Shown: positions 14,209-21,566 of the stretch, one piece after another | Layout: every line of letters starts with the position of its first letter | How positions within the stretch are numbered: position 1 is the first letter of the stretch | Assembly: GCA_024681875.1 (NCBI GenBank) | Contig: JAILAA010000199.1 | Location: 1-25,364 of the forward strand | Length of the DNA: 25,364 bases | Source: Prevotella sp. | GTDB lineage: Bacteria; Bacteroidota; Bacteroidia; Bacteroidales; Bacteroidaceae | Reading direction: 5' to 3' | Program-made: the position numbers and the translations under genes | The notes under the pieces: generated by a model | What the model was told of the DNA's origin: nothing | Databases searched by the model: none | The model's input: only the letters and a program-made list of their open reading frames with translations

Positions 14209-15543
14209 ATGAAACTGAACTTCAATATCCAGCCACAGCAAATCCTGTCGAAGGACGGTGTGAACTTTATCATTCCCTTCTTCCTAATCACTGGCTGCTT
14301 TGCCTTGTGGGGCTTTGCCAACGACATGAACGGTCCTATCGTGAAGGCATTCTCTAAGATTTTCTGTATGAGTGTCACCGAGGGCGTCATGGTGAACGTG
14401 GCTTTTTACTTAGGCTATTTCGCCATGGCCTTCCCTGCCGCACTGTTCATCCAGCGTCACTCGTTCAAGGCTGGTGTAATCGTGGGACTGTCGCTCTTTG
14501 CCATCGGAGCCTTGATGTTCCTGCCCGCGAAGATGATGGGTATGTATTTCCCTTTCCTGCTGGCTTATTTCACGATGACGTGCGGCATGTCGTTTCTTGA
14601 GACATCGTGCAATCCTTATATCTACTGCATGGGAACGGAGCAGACGGCTACGCAGCGCCTAAATCTGGCTCAGGCCTTCAACCCCATCGGTGCTCTTTTT
14701 GGCATGTATGTGGCTATGCATTTTGTGCAGGCTCGCATGAGTCCTATGTCGGCTGACGAGCGCCAGCAACTGGGCGATATGCAGTTCAATGCGCTGAAAG
14801 ACCACGATCTGGGTATACTCATAGGCCCTTATCTGGCTTTAGGCATTGCCTGTCTGGTGCTGCTGGTCTTTATCTACATCAAACGTATGCCCAAGCAGGG
14901 CGACAGCCGCTCTGAGAAAGGACTGCGTCAGGCCTTTCGCGAGCTATCGAGGGTAGCGGGCTATCGTGAGGGCGTTTTCGCCCAGTTCTGCTACGTCGGT
15001 GCACAGGTGGCCTGCTGGACCTTTATTATACAATATGGTACGCGCGTATTTATGCAGGAGGGTATGGACGAGAAGTCGGCTGAGATTCTTTCGCAGAAAT
15101 ACAATATCGTGGCAATGGTGTTCTTCTGTATGAGCCGCTTCGTGTGCACCTGGATACTGAAGTATGTCAAGGCCAACCGCTTGCTCTCGGTGTTGGCCAT
15201 CTTGGCTGCCGTGCTCGTTGGCGGAGTTGTTCTTTTCCCCGACCGTAACGGCCTCTACTGTCTCGTAGCTGTCTCGGCCTGCATGTCGATGATGTTTCCT
15301 ACCATCTACGGCATGGCCCTGCACAGCGTGGGCGACAATGTGAAGTTCGCCGGTGCTGGTCTTATCATGGCCATCCTGGGCGGCTCTGTGTTCCCGCCGC
15401 TGCAGGCGCTCATCATCGACTCCAACATTCAATTGCTGGGCTTGTCAAGCACTAATCTCTCATTCATCATCCCTCTTTTCTGCTTCATTGTCATTGCCAT
15501 CTACGGCCATCGCTGCTACGTGCGTCAGTTGCAAGAGGCATAG
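14209..15543 (+). CDS. fucP: FucP-family sugar:H+ symporter (MFS)
   Basis: This 444-aa transporter has 12 predicted membrane segments and aligns by eye with the L-fucose permease family along its length. Matching motifs include FALWGFAND in helix 1, SFLETSCNPYI in helix 4 (its Glu aligns with the proton-coupling Glu135 of E. coli FucP), LNLAQAFNPIGA in helix 5 and VFAQFCYVGAQVACWTFIIQ in helix 7. At the E. coli Asp46 position this protein has Gly, but there is an Asp three residues earlier, as in other Bacteroidota homologues I recall. The gene stands alone, without fucose-catabolic genes, so the substrate could be fucose or another hexose; the symbol reflects family rather than proven specificity. 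A four-codon ORF overlaps its start, and a terminator lies downstream. Confidence 0.85.
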   Translation: MKLNFNIQPQQILSKDGVNFIIPFFLITGCFALWGFANDMNGPIVKAFSKIFCMSVTEGVMVNVAFYLGYFAMAFPAALFIQRHSFKAGVIVGLSLFAIGALMFLPAKMMGMYFPFLLAYFTMTCGMSFLETSCNPYIYCMGTEQTATQRLNLAQAFNPIGALFGMYVAMHFVQARMSPMSADERQQLGDMQFNALKDHDLGILIGPYLALGIACLVLLVFIYIKRMPKQGDSRSEKGLRQAFRELSRVAGYREGVFAQFCYVGAQVACWTFIIQYGTRVFMQEGMDEKSAEILSQKYNIVAMVFFCMSRFVCTWILKYVKANRLLSVLAILAAVLVGGVVLFPDRNGLYCLVAVSACMSMMFPTIYGMALHSVGDNVKFAGAGLIMAILGGSVFPPLQALIIDSNIQLLGLSSTNLSFIIPLFCFIVIAIYGHRCYVRQLQEA

Positions 15544-15575
15544 CCTGCAGCAGACGCAAGCAACCTATAGACATC

Positions 15576-15612
15576 AAAAAAAGAGTGCTGTAAGGTTAAC
15601 CTTGCAGCACTC
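15576..15612 (-). terminator. Intrinsic terminator of tRNA-Leu (possibly bidirectional)
   Basis: GAGTGCTG (15583-15590) pairs with CAGCACTC (15605-15612), and AAGGTTAACCTT in the middle is self-complementary. On the minus strand the hairpin is followed by seven Ts (15576-15582), as in a classical terminator for the tRNA. On the plus strand only four Ts follow, so it may also help end the fucP transcript. Confidence 0.85.
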
Positions 15613-15630
15613 GTGCTTTTGTAAGCATTG

Positions 15631-15712
15631 TACCCAGAGCCGGGGTCGAACCGGCACGGGTTGCCCCACTGGTGTTTGAGACCAGCGCGTCTACCGATTC
15701 CGCCATCTGGGC
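15631..15712 (-). tRNA. tRNA-Leu (CAA anticodon)
   Basis: The minus strand folds as a class II tRNA: acceptor stem GCCCAGA/TCTGGGT with the G1-U72 pair and A73 typical of bacterial tRNA-Leu, D-loop GGTAGACGC, anticodon stem-loop CTGGT-CTCAAAC-ACCAG (anticodon CAA, reads UUG), a long variable arm, and T-loop GGTTCGACCCC. CCA is not encoded. It has its own promoter and terminator, so it is a single-gene unit. Confidence 0.96.
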
Positions 15713-15777
15713 CTTTGTCTTCTTCGCGACCGCCTTTGTCTCCGAGAAGGAAAACAACAGTTTCGCTTTTGACGCTG

Positions 15778-15809
15778 CAAAGGTACGATGAAAATCTGAA
15801 TCAGCCAAA
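15778..15809 (-). promoter_or_regulatory. Promoter of tRNA-Leu
   Basis: On the minus strand TACCTTTG (15778-15785) is an exact -7 box, and TTTG (15806-15809) lies 20 bases upstream. This is the same spacing as at the efflux operon promoter. The predicted start is near 15771, about 60 bases before the mature tRNA 5' end. Confidence 0.75.
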
Positions 15810-15938
15810 AGTTTGACGTTTTTTTTTCATATAGCGCTTGCGGAAGATGAATTTGCGGGTTTGTTTTTTGTAAATTGCATAGCGATTTAGAGAATAAAAA
15901 TATCGAGCCGTTATAGTGGCGGTGTGAGAATAAATGCT

Positions 15939-15946
15939 TATCTTTG
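15939..15946 (+). promoter_or_regulatory. Promoter -7 box (TATCTTTG) of the flavodoxin gene
   Basis: TATCTTTG is an exact -7 box and is identical to the box of the lytS-type gene. It covers the TTG at 15944 that would otherwise extend the flavodoxin frame, so translation must start later, at ATG 15965. No clear -33 TTTG was seen. Confidence 0.65.
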
Positions 15947-15964
15947 CAGCGTTTAATAGATTTG

Positions 15965-16762
15965 ATGATGAAAAAGCTACTATTATCACTTGCTGCCATG
16001 TCTGCTGTCACTACAGGCATAGCACAGAAAATGTTGGTGCTCTATTATTCTGAGACGGGCACAACGAAGACCGTGGCTCTTGAGTTGCAGAAACAGACGG
16101 GAGCCGAAGTGGAGGCCATAGAGGCTGTGGAGCCGTATTCGGGGAACTTCCAGGAGACCATCCAGCGCTCGGGTCGTGAGCGCGAAAGCGGACAGACACC
16201 GGCCCTGAAGCCGTTGAAGAAGAAGATTGCCGATTATGACGTCATATTCTTAGGCTATCCTATCTGGTTTGGTACTTATGCCATGCCCATCTCCACGCTG
16301 GTCAAGGAATATGACTTTGCCGGCAAGGTTATTGTGCCGTTCTGCACCTTTGGCAGTGGCGGACTGAATACGTCGGCTGATGCACTGGCAAAGGCACTGC
16401 CCAAGGCCACCATACGCAAAGGCTATGGCGTACGTACAGCACGTGTGACTGCAGCCGAGAAGGAACTTGACCGTTTTCTGAAAGAGAATGGGTATAAAGA
16501 GGGTACTGTGGAGCCTCTGCCTGAGTATTCGGCTCAGCTGCCTGTGACCGATGAGGAGAAGGCACTCTTCGACGCAGCCTGTTCCAGCTACCAGTTCCCA
16601 TTGGGAACGCCGCTGACGGTAGGCAGGCGCCCGACGCCCGACGGCACCGACTACCAGTTTACGGTGAAAAGCCGCGACATGAGCGGACAAGAGACAACCG
16701 CCACTATTTATGTAACAGTTGCCACAGGTGCGAAACCTGAGTTTACGGAAGTTGTCAGATAA
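15965..16762 (+). CDS. Exported flavodoxin-like protein
   Basis: From ATG at 15965 (a second ATG follows at once) the product is 265 aa with a signal peptide (MMKKLLLSLAAMSAVTTGIA). The flavodoxin fold follows: strand KMLVLYYS, FMN phosphate loop SETGTTK (about 29-35), GYPIWFGTYAMPI (about 98-110), and CTFGSGGL at the isoalloxazine-side loop. After about residue 185 there is an extra segment of roughly 75 residues (LFDAACSSYQFPLGTPLTVG, then beta-rich DYQFTVKSRDMSGQETTATI) that flavodoxins normally lack. Cytoplasmic flavodoxins carry electrons between iron-sulfur enzymes; an exported form must use another partner. The gene has its own promoter and converges, 22 bases apart, with a rubredoxin gene. 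FMN binding is inferred from the loop. Confidence 0.87.
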   Translation: MMKKLLLSLAAMSAVTTGIAQKMLVLYYSETGTTKTVALELQKQTGAEVEAIEAVEPYSGNFQETIQRSGRERESGQTPALKPLKKKIADYDVIFLGYPIWFGTYAMPISTLVKEYDFAGKVIVPFCTFGSGGLNTSADALAKALPKATIRKGYGVRTARVTAAEKELDRFLKENGYKEGTVEPLPEYSAQLPVTDEEKALFDAACSSYQFPLGTPLTVGRRPTPDGTDYQFTVKSRDMSGQETTATIYVTVATGAKPEFTEVVR

Positions 16763-16784
16763 GCGGCAAAGGAACGAATAATCC

Positions 16785-16946
16785 TTAGTCTTCTGCGTGG
16801 AAGTCCTCCTTTGTAACGCCGCAGACGGGGCACACCCAGTCATCGGGGATGTCTTCAAATGCGGTACCTGCGGCAATGCCGCCCTCAGGATCACCTACTT
16901 CAGGATCATAGACGTATCCACATACGTCGCATACGTACTTCTTCAT
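16785..16946 (-). CDS. Rubredoxin
   Basis: This small gene encodes 53 aa starting [20 protein letters not shown]. The iron site is formed by Cys6, Cys9, Cys39 and Cys42 in the classical CxxCGY and CPVCG loops, and the length is typical for a single-domain rubredoxin. It is a soluble one-electron carrier, in anaerobes usually feeding rubrerythrin or superoxide-reductase-type oxygen defence. It starts 32 bases after the stop of the GT9 gene on the same strand, so it may be the last gene of that transcript; no TAnnTTTG box was found in the gap. It is convergent with the flavodoxin gene. Confidence 0.96.
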   Translation of the reverse strand: MKKYVCDVCGYVYDPEVGDPEGGIAAGTAFEDIPDDWVCPVCGVTKEDFHAED

Positions 16947-16978
16947 GGTTGTTGAGTATCTGGGGTTAATGATTATGG

Positions 16979-18040
16979 TTAGTGGTTATTGTCTATCATA
17001 TGACTGATCTTATTGGCAATGCTTTCTGGCGTGATGCCGTGGAGGCAGGCATAGTCGCCGCGCTTGCAGGGTTTCTGGCCATAGATGCTGCAAGGACGGC
17101 AGTCGAGGTCGAGGCCGATGGCATTGTCGGCAGACTGGTTCCAGCCTAAGAAACCTGCGAAGGGATGCGTGGCGCCCCAGACGGAGACGACGGGCGTGGC
17201 AGTGAGTGACGCCATGTGCATATTGGCCGAATCCATCGATAGCATCACATCCAGATGACTCATCAGGATAAGCTCTTGGTGCATGGTCTCTAAGTGGCTG
17301 CCTACGTTAGTGCATTGCGGGAATTTGTGCTGCCATTGGGGGAATAACTGGTCTTCTTGACGGCCGCGGCCGAAGAGAAAGAGACGGGCCTTGGGGTATC
17401 GTTGCGTCAATAGGGCGATAACCTGCTCCATCTTTTCCACAGGGTAAATCTTTCCCTGATGGGCTGCAAAGGGGGCGATGCCTATCCACTGTTCCCACGA
17501 GCGTTTCGGGCCGATGGCAGCAGGCAGGAGGTTAAGATTGCCGCCTTCAGGCGGGAAGATAGAGGTGAATGAGGGCTTCTCAATAGGAAAGCCGAGACGG
17601 CGGAAGACGTTCAAATAGTTCTCGAATGACGTGGGCAATTGCTCCACTTTCTTCCTGCTGCTCTTGGCCACCAGATGGCGACGCTGACGACGGTGCTTCT
17701 CAACATGTTCCACACGGAAGCGTCCCATATTGAAACGTAGGCGCAGGTAGTCGGAGCGTAGCACACTGTGAAGATCGGCCACATGTGTGAACTGCTTCGC
17801 CACCAGTCGGCGGTAGAGGCTGTTCAGTCCTCTTATGCCATGGTACTCGCTTTTCAGGTCAGCCTCCATAAAGCTGACGTTGGGCGCCAGGTCCTCAAAC
17901 AGCGGACGGGCGAAGGGCCTGCTAAGCACAGTGATGCGCACATCGGGGTACTGCATGGCCAGTGAGTAGACCACGGGCACCACCATGGCGACATCGCCGA
18001 GGGCGGAGAAGCGGATGACCAGGATATGCTTGCGTTTCAT
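16979..18040 (-). CDS. GT9 glycosyltransferase (ADP-heptose:LPS heptosyltransferase-like)
   Basis: This 353-aa GT-B enzyme has the N-terminal glycosyltransferase-9 motif [20 protein letters not shown] (about 7-26) and a C-terminal nucleotide-sugar domain ([46 protein letters not shown]). The family adds heptose or related sugars to the lipopolysaccharide core at the cytoplasmic face of the inner membrane. Near the end is a Cys-rich loop [20 protein letters not shown], which I recall from Bacteroidota members; its role is not known to me. The DUF4254 gene precedes it by 12 bases on the same strand, so the two are very likely co-expressed. The exact sugar donor cannot be told from sequence. Confidence 0.88.
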   Translation of the reverse strand: MKRKHILVIRFSALGDVAMVVPVVYSLAMQYPDVRITVLSRPFARPLFEDLAPNVSFMEADLKSEYHGIRGLNSLYRRLVAKQFTHVADLHSVLRSDYLRLRFNMGRFRVEHVEKHRRQRRHLVAKSSRKKVEQLPTSFENYLNVFRRLGFPIEKPSFTSIFPPEGGNLNLLPAAIGPKRSWEQWIGIAPFAAHQGKIYPVEKMEQVIALLTQRYPKARLFLFGRGRQEDQLFPQWQHKFPQCTNVGSHLETMHQELILMSHLDVMLSMDSANMHMASLTATPVVSVWGATHPFAGFLGWNQSADNAIGLDLDCRPCSIYGQKPCKRGDYACLHGITPESIANKISHMIDNNH

Positions 18041-18052
18041 CTCTTTACCCCC

Positions 18053-18661
18053 TTAGGGCGCTTTGTTATACAGCACAGGGTTGGTAGCGGGGTCGTTGTA
18101 CATCTTCATCTGACGGTAGACCTTCATGTACTTACGTCCAGTCTCAATGTCCTCAAGGAGTTGGTCGATGGCTGTGGAGAGATCCACCTGCTGCTCCAGC
18201 AGCACGTTGAGCTTGGCCTGGCACTTGGCGCGATGTTCATCACTGGCATCTTCGCGTTCTACCTGCTCCTTCATGTGATATATTTTTAGTGCTAAGATGC
18301 TGAGGCGGTCGACGGCCCAGGCAGGGCTCTCTGTGTTCAGCCGTGCATCAGGCAAGGGCTTCACCTCGCTGTAAGTATGGCGAAAGTAGGAGTCGATATC
18401 CTCCACAAGGTCTGTGCGATCCTGATTAGAGCGGTCGATGCGACGCTTCAGTGCCAATGCCTCCGTGGGGTCAATGTGTGGGTCGCGGATAATGTCCTCG
18501 TAATGCCACTGCACGGTGTCTATCCAGCACTTCAGATAGAGGCGGAACTCGATAGTGCCGCGCTCGTATGGATTGCGGATAGGCGTATCGACGTTGTCCG
18601 TCAGGTGATAGTCGATAATAGCCTGATTGAAAATCTTGTTGGCTTGTTCGGTAAAACTCAT
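18053..18661 (-). CDS. DUF4254 family protein
   Basis: This 202-aa cytoplasmic protein has no signal or membrane segment and is mostly alpha-helical and charged. Recognisable family segments are NPYERGTIEFRLYLKCWIDT (residues about 29-48), VQWHYEDIIRDP and SPAWAVDRLSILALKIYHM (about 112-130). The family is found in Bacteroidota next to GT9 glycosyltransferase genes, as here with a gap of 12 bases, which suggests a link to lipopolysaccharide or surface-glycan assembly. No catalytic motif is evident and its biochemical function is unknown. The 68 bases upstream consist of short repeats. Confidence 0.8.
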   Translation of the reverse strand: MSFTEQANKIFNQAIIDYHLTDNVDTPIRNPYERGTIEFRLYLKCWIDTVQWHYEDIIRDPHIDPTEALALKRRIDRSNQDRTDLVEDIDSYFRHTYSEVKPLPDARLNTESPAWAVDRLSILALKIYHMKEQVEREDASDEHRAKCQAKLNVLLEQQVDLSTAIDQLLEDIETGRKYMKVYRQMKMYNDPATNPVLYNKAP

Positions 18662-18665
18662 CTTT

Positions 18666-18723
18666 ATTCTTAATTCTTACTCGCCGAAGGCGACACTTCT
18701 TAATTCTAACTTCTTAATTCTAA
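18666..18723. repeat. Short direct repeats and a hairpin between the Na/Pi and DUF4254 genes
   Basis: CTTCTTAATTCTAA is present twice in tandem (18696-18709 and 18710-18723), with a diverged copy near 18666-18679. Between them is a perfect hairpin TCGCCGAAGGCGA (18681-18693). The tract fills nearly all of the intergenic gap and leaves little room for a promoter. Confidence 0.7.
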
Positions 18724-18729
18724 CTTCGA

Positions 18730-20445
18730 TTACGCTTCACGCTGACGGGTACCCATGCGGGCTTCAACGACGTTCACCACGTAGTCGCCCAGCTTCTCGC
18801 ACTCGTTGATGAGATCCATATAGACGGTGCCCTCGGCGTAGGAGTAGGCGTGATTGTTGATGTCGATGATGTTCTGTGCCTTCAGTTGGTTGCGGAAATT
18901 GTTGATCTCGTTTTCAATGTTGAACGTGCGGTTCACATCGTAGCTTTCCTTGCGTCCAGCCATGAGCTTGTTCATGTGTGTCAAAGCGTCCTCGGTGAGA
19001 CCCATCATCTGGTGCAGATGGCTGTACTGCTGCTCATTGAAGTGATCCTGTTTCTGTGTGTACTTGCGGCTGATGGTGCGCGCCATGTTGTAGCAGGCGT
19101 CACCGATGCTTTCCAGTTCGCTAATCTCACGCAGCATGGCACGAATCTTGCCCTTCGTCTCGTCAGAGAGATGGGCATCGCTGACCTGCTCCAGATATTT
19201 TGCAATCTCCAACTCCATGTTGTCGCTGATGCCCTCATATTTCTCAATGCGTGAGAAGAGCTTGTTGAACTTCTCGTCGTCCTGTTTCTTGCCCGTCAGC
19301 GACGACGACTCGTTGAGCAGTTCCTGCACCATGCCGAACATACGCTGCATACGGTCGCTGAACGACTGTATCTCCTTCTGCGCCTCAAGCACCGAGAGCT
19401 CAGGCGTCTTCATGAAGCCGGCAGTAATGAAATGCAAGCGGAAGTCCTCCTCCTCGTCCACCTTCTTTGACTTGATGACCCAGCACACGAACTTCTCTAT
19501 CTGCGGGATGAACCAGATGAGGATGCTGGCGTTGATGACGTTGAAGCCCGTGTGGAAGGCGGCCAGCGTAAACGTCAGCTTCGACTGCATGGAAGCCTCG
19601 GCCTGTCCCATCATGTTGTCGACAACGTAGACCACGCCATCGATGAACCAGCGGAACACAATCAGAATCCAGATGACGCCAAACACGTTGAAGAACATGT
19701 GGGCCAAAGCTGCCCGGCGAGCCTGTGTGTTGGCCGAGAGGGCTGCGAGGTTCGAGGTGATGGTGGTGCCGATATTCTCACCCAACACCAGTGCGATGCC
19801 TTGGTAGATAGGCATGGCACCCGAGCCGCAGAGCAGCATCGTGATGGCCATTACCGCTGCCGACGACTGCACGCAGAACGTCAGCACGCCACCCAAAAGC
19901 AGGAATACCAGCGTGGTCCAGAACGAGTCGGGGTCAAACGACTGGAAGAACGACAGCACCGACGGGTTATGTCCCAGATCCATCTCGTTGCCAGTCATGC
20001 GCAGCGTGGTCAGTCCCAAGAGCAGCAATCCCAAACCAAAGAGGAAGTCGCCGATGTAACGGTGCTTCTTCATATAGATAAGGATGATGCCCACGAAGAA
20101 ACCCACGTAGCTGACGATGCTGATATCGAAAGAGGCTCCCAGCGCCATGATCCAGGCAGTGAGCGTGGTGCCGATATTGGCACCCATGATCACCGAGATG
20201 GCCTGTGCCAGCGTCAGCAAGCCGGCGTTGACAAACGAGACGGTCATCACCGTAGTGGCCGTCGATGACTGCACCGATGCCGTGACGACGGTACCCGTCA
20301 ACATGCCGGTGAAGCGGTTGGTGGTCATAGCCCCGAGCACATGGCGCAGCTGTGGGCCGGCCATCTTCTGCAGGGCGTCACTCATCGACTTCATACCGAA
20401 CATCAGCAGAGCCAACGAGCCAAGGAGCTTAAACAGTATCAGCAT
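18730..20445 (-). CDS. Na/Pi cotransporter family protein with C-terminal PhoU-like domain
   Basis: This 571-aa inner-membrane protein has two inverted Na_Pi_cotrans repeats. The first holds VQSSTATTVM (about 58-67) and GANIGTT; the second holds VQSSAAVMAI (about 191-200) and GENIGTT. The paired QSS motifs form the substrate and sodium site in this family. After about residue 340 a cytoplasmic helical region (SVLEAQKEIQSFSDRMQRMF and onwards) resembles PhoU. Such fusions import phosphate with sodium or help control phosphate flux (NptA/YjbB type). It lies 103 bases downstream of korB, separated by an inverted repeat, and no -7 box was seen for it. The PhoU-like tail fits self-regulation by phosphate status. 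Confidence 0.92.
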   Translation of the reverse strand: MLILFKLLGSLALLMFGMKSMSDALQKMAGPQLRHVLGAMTTNRFTGMLTGTVVTASVQSSTATTVMTVSFVNAGLLTLAQAISVIMGANIGTTLTAWIMALGASFDISIVSYVGFFVGIILIYMKKHRYIGDFLFGLGLLLLGLTTLRMTGNEMDLGHNPSVLSFFQSFDPDSFWTTLVFLLLGGVLTFCVQSSAAVMAITMLLCGSGAMPIYQGIALVLGENIGTTITSNLAALSANTQARRAALAHMFFNVFGVIWILIVFRWFIDGVVYVVDNMMGQAEASMQSKLTFTLAAFHTGFNVINASILIWFIPQIEKFVCWVIKSKKVDEEEDFRLHFITAGFMKTPELSVLEAQKEIQSFSDRMQRMFGMVQELLNESSSLTGKKQDDEKFNKLFSRIEKYEGISDNMELEIAKYLEQVSDAHLSDETKGKIRAMLREISELESIGDACYNMARTISRKYTQKQDHFNEQQYSHLHQMMGLTEDALTHMNKLMAGRKESYDVNRTFNIENEINNFRNQLKAQNIIDINNHAYSYAEGTVYMDLINECEKLGDYVVNVVEARMGTRQREA

Positions 20446-20470
20446 CTCATTATAATTAATAGTTCATACT

Positions 20471-20541
20471 ACCACAGATTTCACGGATTTCTCAGATTTT
20501 TGCTGCGCATGGTAATCTATAAAATCTGTGTAATCTGTGGT
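20471..20541. repeat. Imperfect 20-base inverted repeat between korB and the Na/Pi gene
   Basis: ACCACAGATTTCACGGATTT (20471-20490) pairs with AAATCTGTGTAATCTGTGGT (20522-20541), 18 of 20 positions, with an internal CAGATTTTT. The 71-base unit can fold as one hairpin and occupies most of the intergenic gap. The word AATCTGTGG is common in Bacteroidales intergenic repeats as I recall. It may limit read-through from korB. Confidence 0.75.
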
Positions 20542-20548
20542 TGTTGTC

Positions 20549-21556
20549 TCACTTCACTTCCCAGATGTCGTTGGTCTCAAGCAGCTCCATGAAGTTGTGG
20601 TACTTCTTCTGAGCGGAGACGTCGGCAATCTGCTGGTGAATGGCCTCGTTGTAGGTGGGAGCCTCCACGTCGCGGATGACGCCGAGGGCGATGGGGAATC
20701 CGTCTTCAGGCGACATCATGGCGAGCTTCAGCTGCAGGGTGTTGTCCTCACAGTGAGCGTCATGCACAAGGACATCGTCTATGGTGTAGCCGTCCTTGCC
20801 AATCTCCACCACTTTCAGGCCGAAGCCCTGCTGCACCAGTCCGAACTCGTTGTTCTCACCAAAGACAAGCTTCTCACCGTGACACACATAGATGGCATTC
20901 TTGCGGCGCCCTTCGTTGTTATAGACGATGTCGTGACAGTGGTCGTTGAAGATGACGCAGTTCTGCAACACCTCGGTGACGCTGGCGCCTTTATGTTCGT
21001 AGGCGGCCTTCAGCACCTCAACAGAACCTTTGGCGTCAGTGGCCACACAGCGAGCAAAGAAATGGCCACGGGCACCGAAGCACAGCTCGGCAGGACGGAA
21101 CGGATCCTCGACGGTGCCGTAAGGGCTCGATTTGCTGACGAAGCCACGGGGCGACGTGGGCGAATACTGACCCTTTGTCAGACCGTAGATGCGGTTGTTC
21201 AGCAGAATCATGTTCAGGTCGATGTTGCGGCGCATGGCGTGAATGAAGTGGTTGCCGCCAATGGCCAGACCGTCACCGTCGCCACTGATTTGCCAGATGC
21301 AGAGCTTCGGGTTCACAACCTTCGCTCCTGTAGCGATAGCAGCAGCACGGCCGTGAATGGTCTGCATGGCATAGGTGTTGACGTAATATGGCAGGCGGCT
21401 TGAACAGCCGATACCTGAGATGACGGCCATCTCATGCGGTGCTACACCTGTCTCGGCCATCGCCTTATGTAGCGATGCCAGGAAGAAATGGTCGCCACAA
21501 CCAGGGCACCACCTCGGTTGCCCTTTCTTATAATCGTTAAAAGTGTATTCGTTCAT
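20549..21556 (-). CDS. korB: 2-oxoacid (2-oxoglutarate):ferredoxin oxidoreductase, beta subunit
   Basis: This 335-aa subunit carries the thiamine-diphosphate domain. CPGCG is at residues 17-21, GIGCSSRLPYYVNTY is at 48-62, and the TPP/Mg motif runs from GDGDG (92-96) to NNRIYGLTKGQYSPTS (120-135). The enzyme oxidatively decarboxylates a 2-oxoacid with CoA and reduces ferredoxin, or runs in reverse as a carboxylase in anaerobes. It follows korA by 10 bases. The length and the KGQYSPTSP segment fit KorB rather than PorB, but 2-oxoacid preference is inferred. No separate ferredoxin-like delta subunit is present in the window, which is usual for the two-subunit form. Confidence 0.93.
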   Translation of the reverse strand: MNEYTFNDYKKGQPRWCPGCGDHFFLASLHKAMAETGVAPHEMAVISGIGCSSRLPYYVNTYAMQTIHGRAAAIATGAKVVNPKLCIWQISGDGDGLAIGGNHFIHAMRRNIDLNMILLNNRIYGLTKGQYSPTSPRGFVSKSSPYGTVEDPFRPAELCFGARGHFFARCVATDAKGSVEVLKAAYEHKGASVTEVLQNCVIFNDHCHDIVYNNEGRRKNAIYVCHGEKLVFGENNEFGLVQQGFGLKVVEIGKDGYTIDDVLVHDAHCEDNTLQLKLAMMSPEDGFPIALGVIRDVEAPTYNEAIHQQIADVSAQKKYHNFMELLETNDIWEVK

Positions 21557-21566
21557 GGCTTTTTGT

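Noticed and set aside
15944..15964. TTG 15944 as the flavodoxin start
   Set aside because: The TTG lies inside the TATCTTTG promoter box, and the signal peptide begins at the ATGATG pair at 15965.
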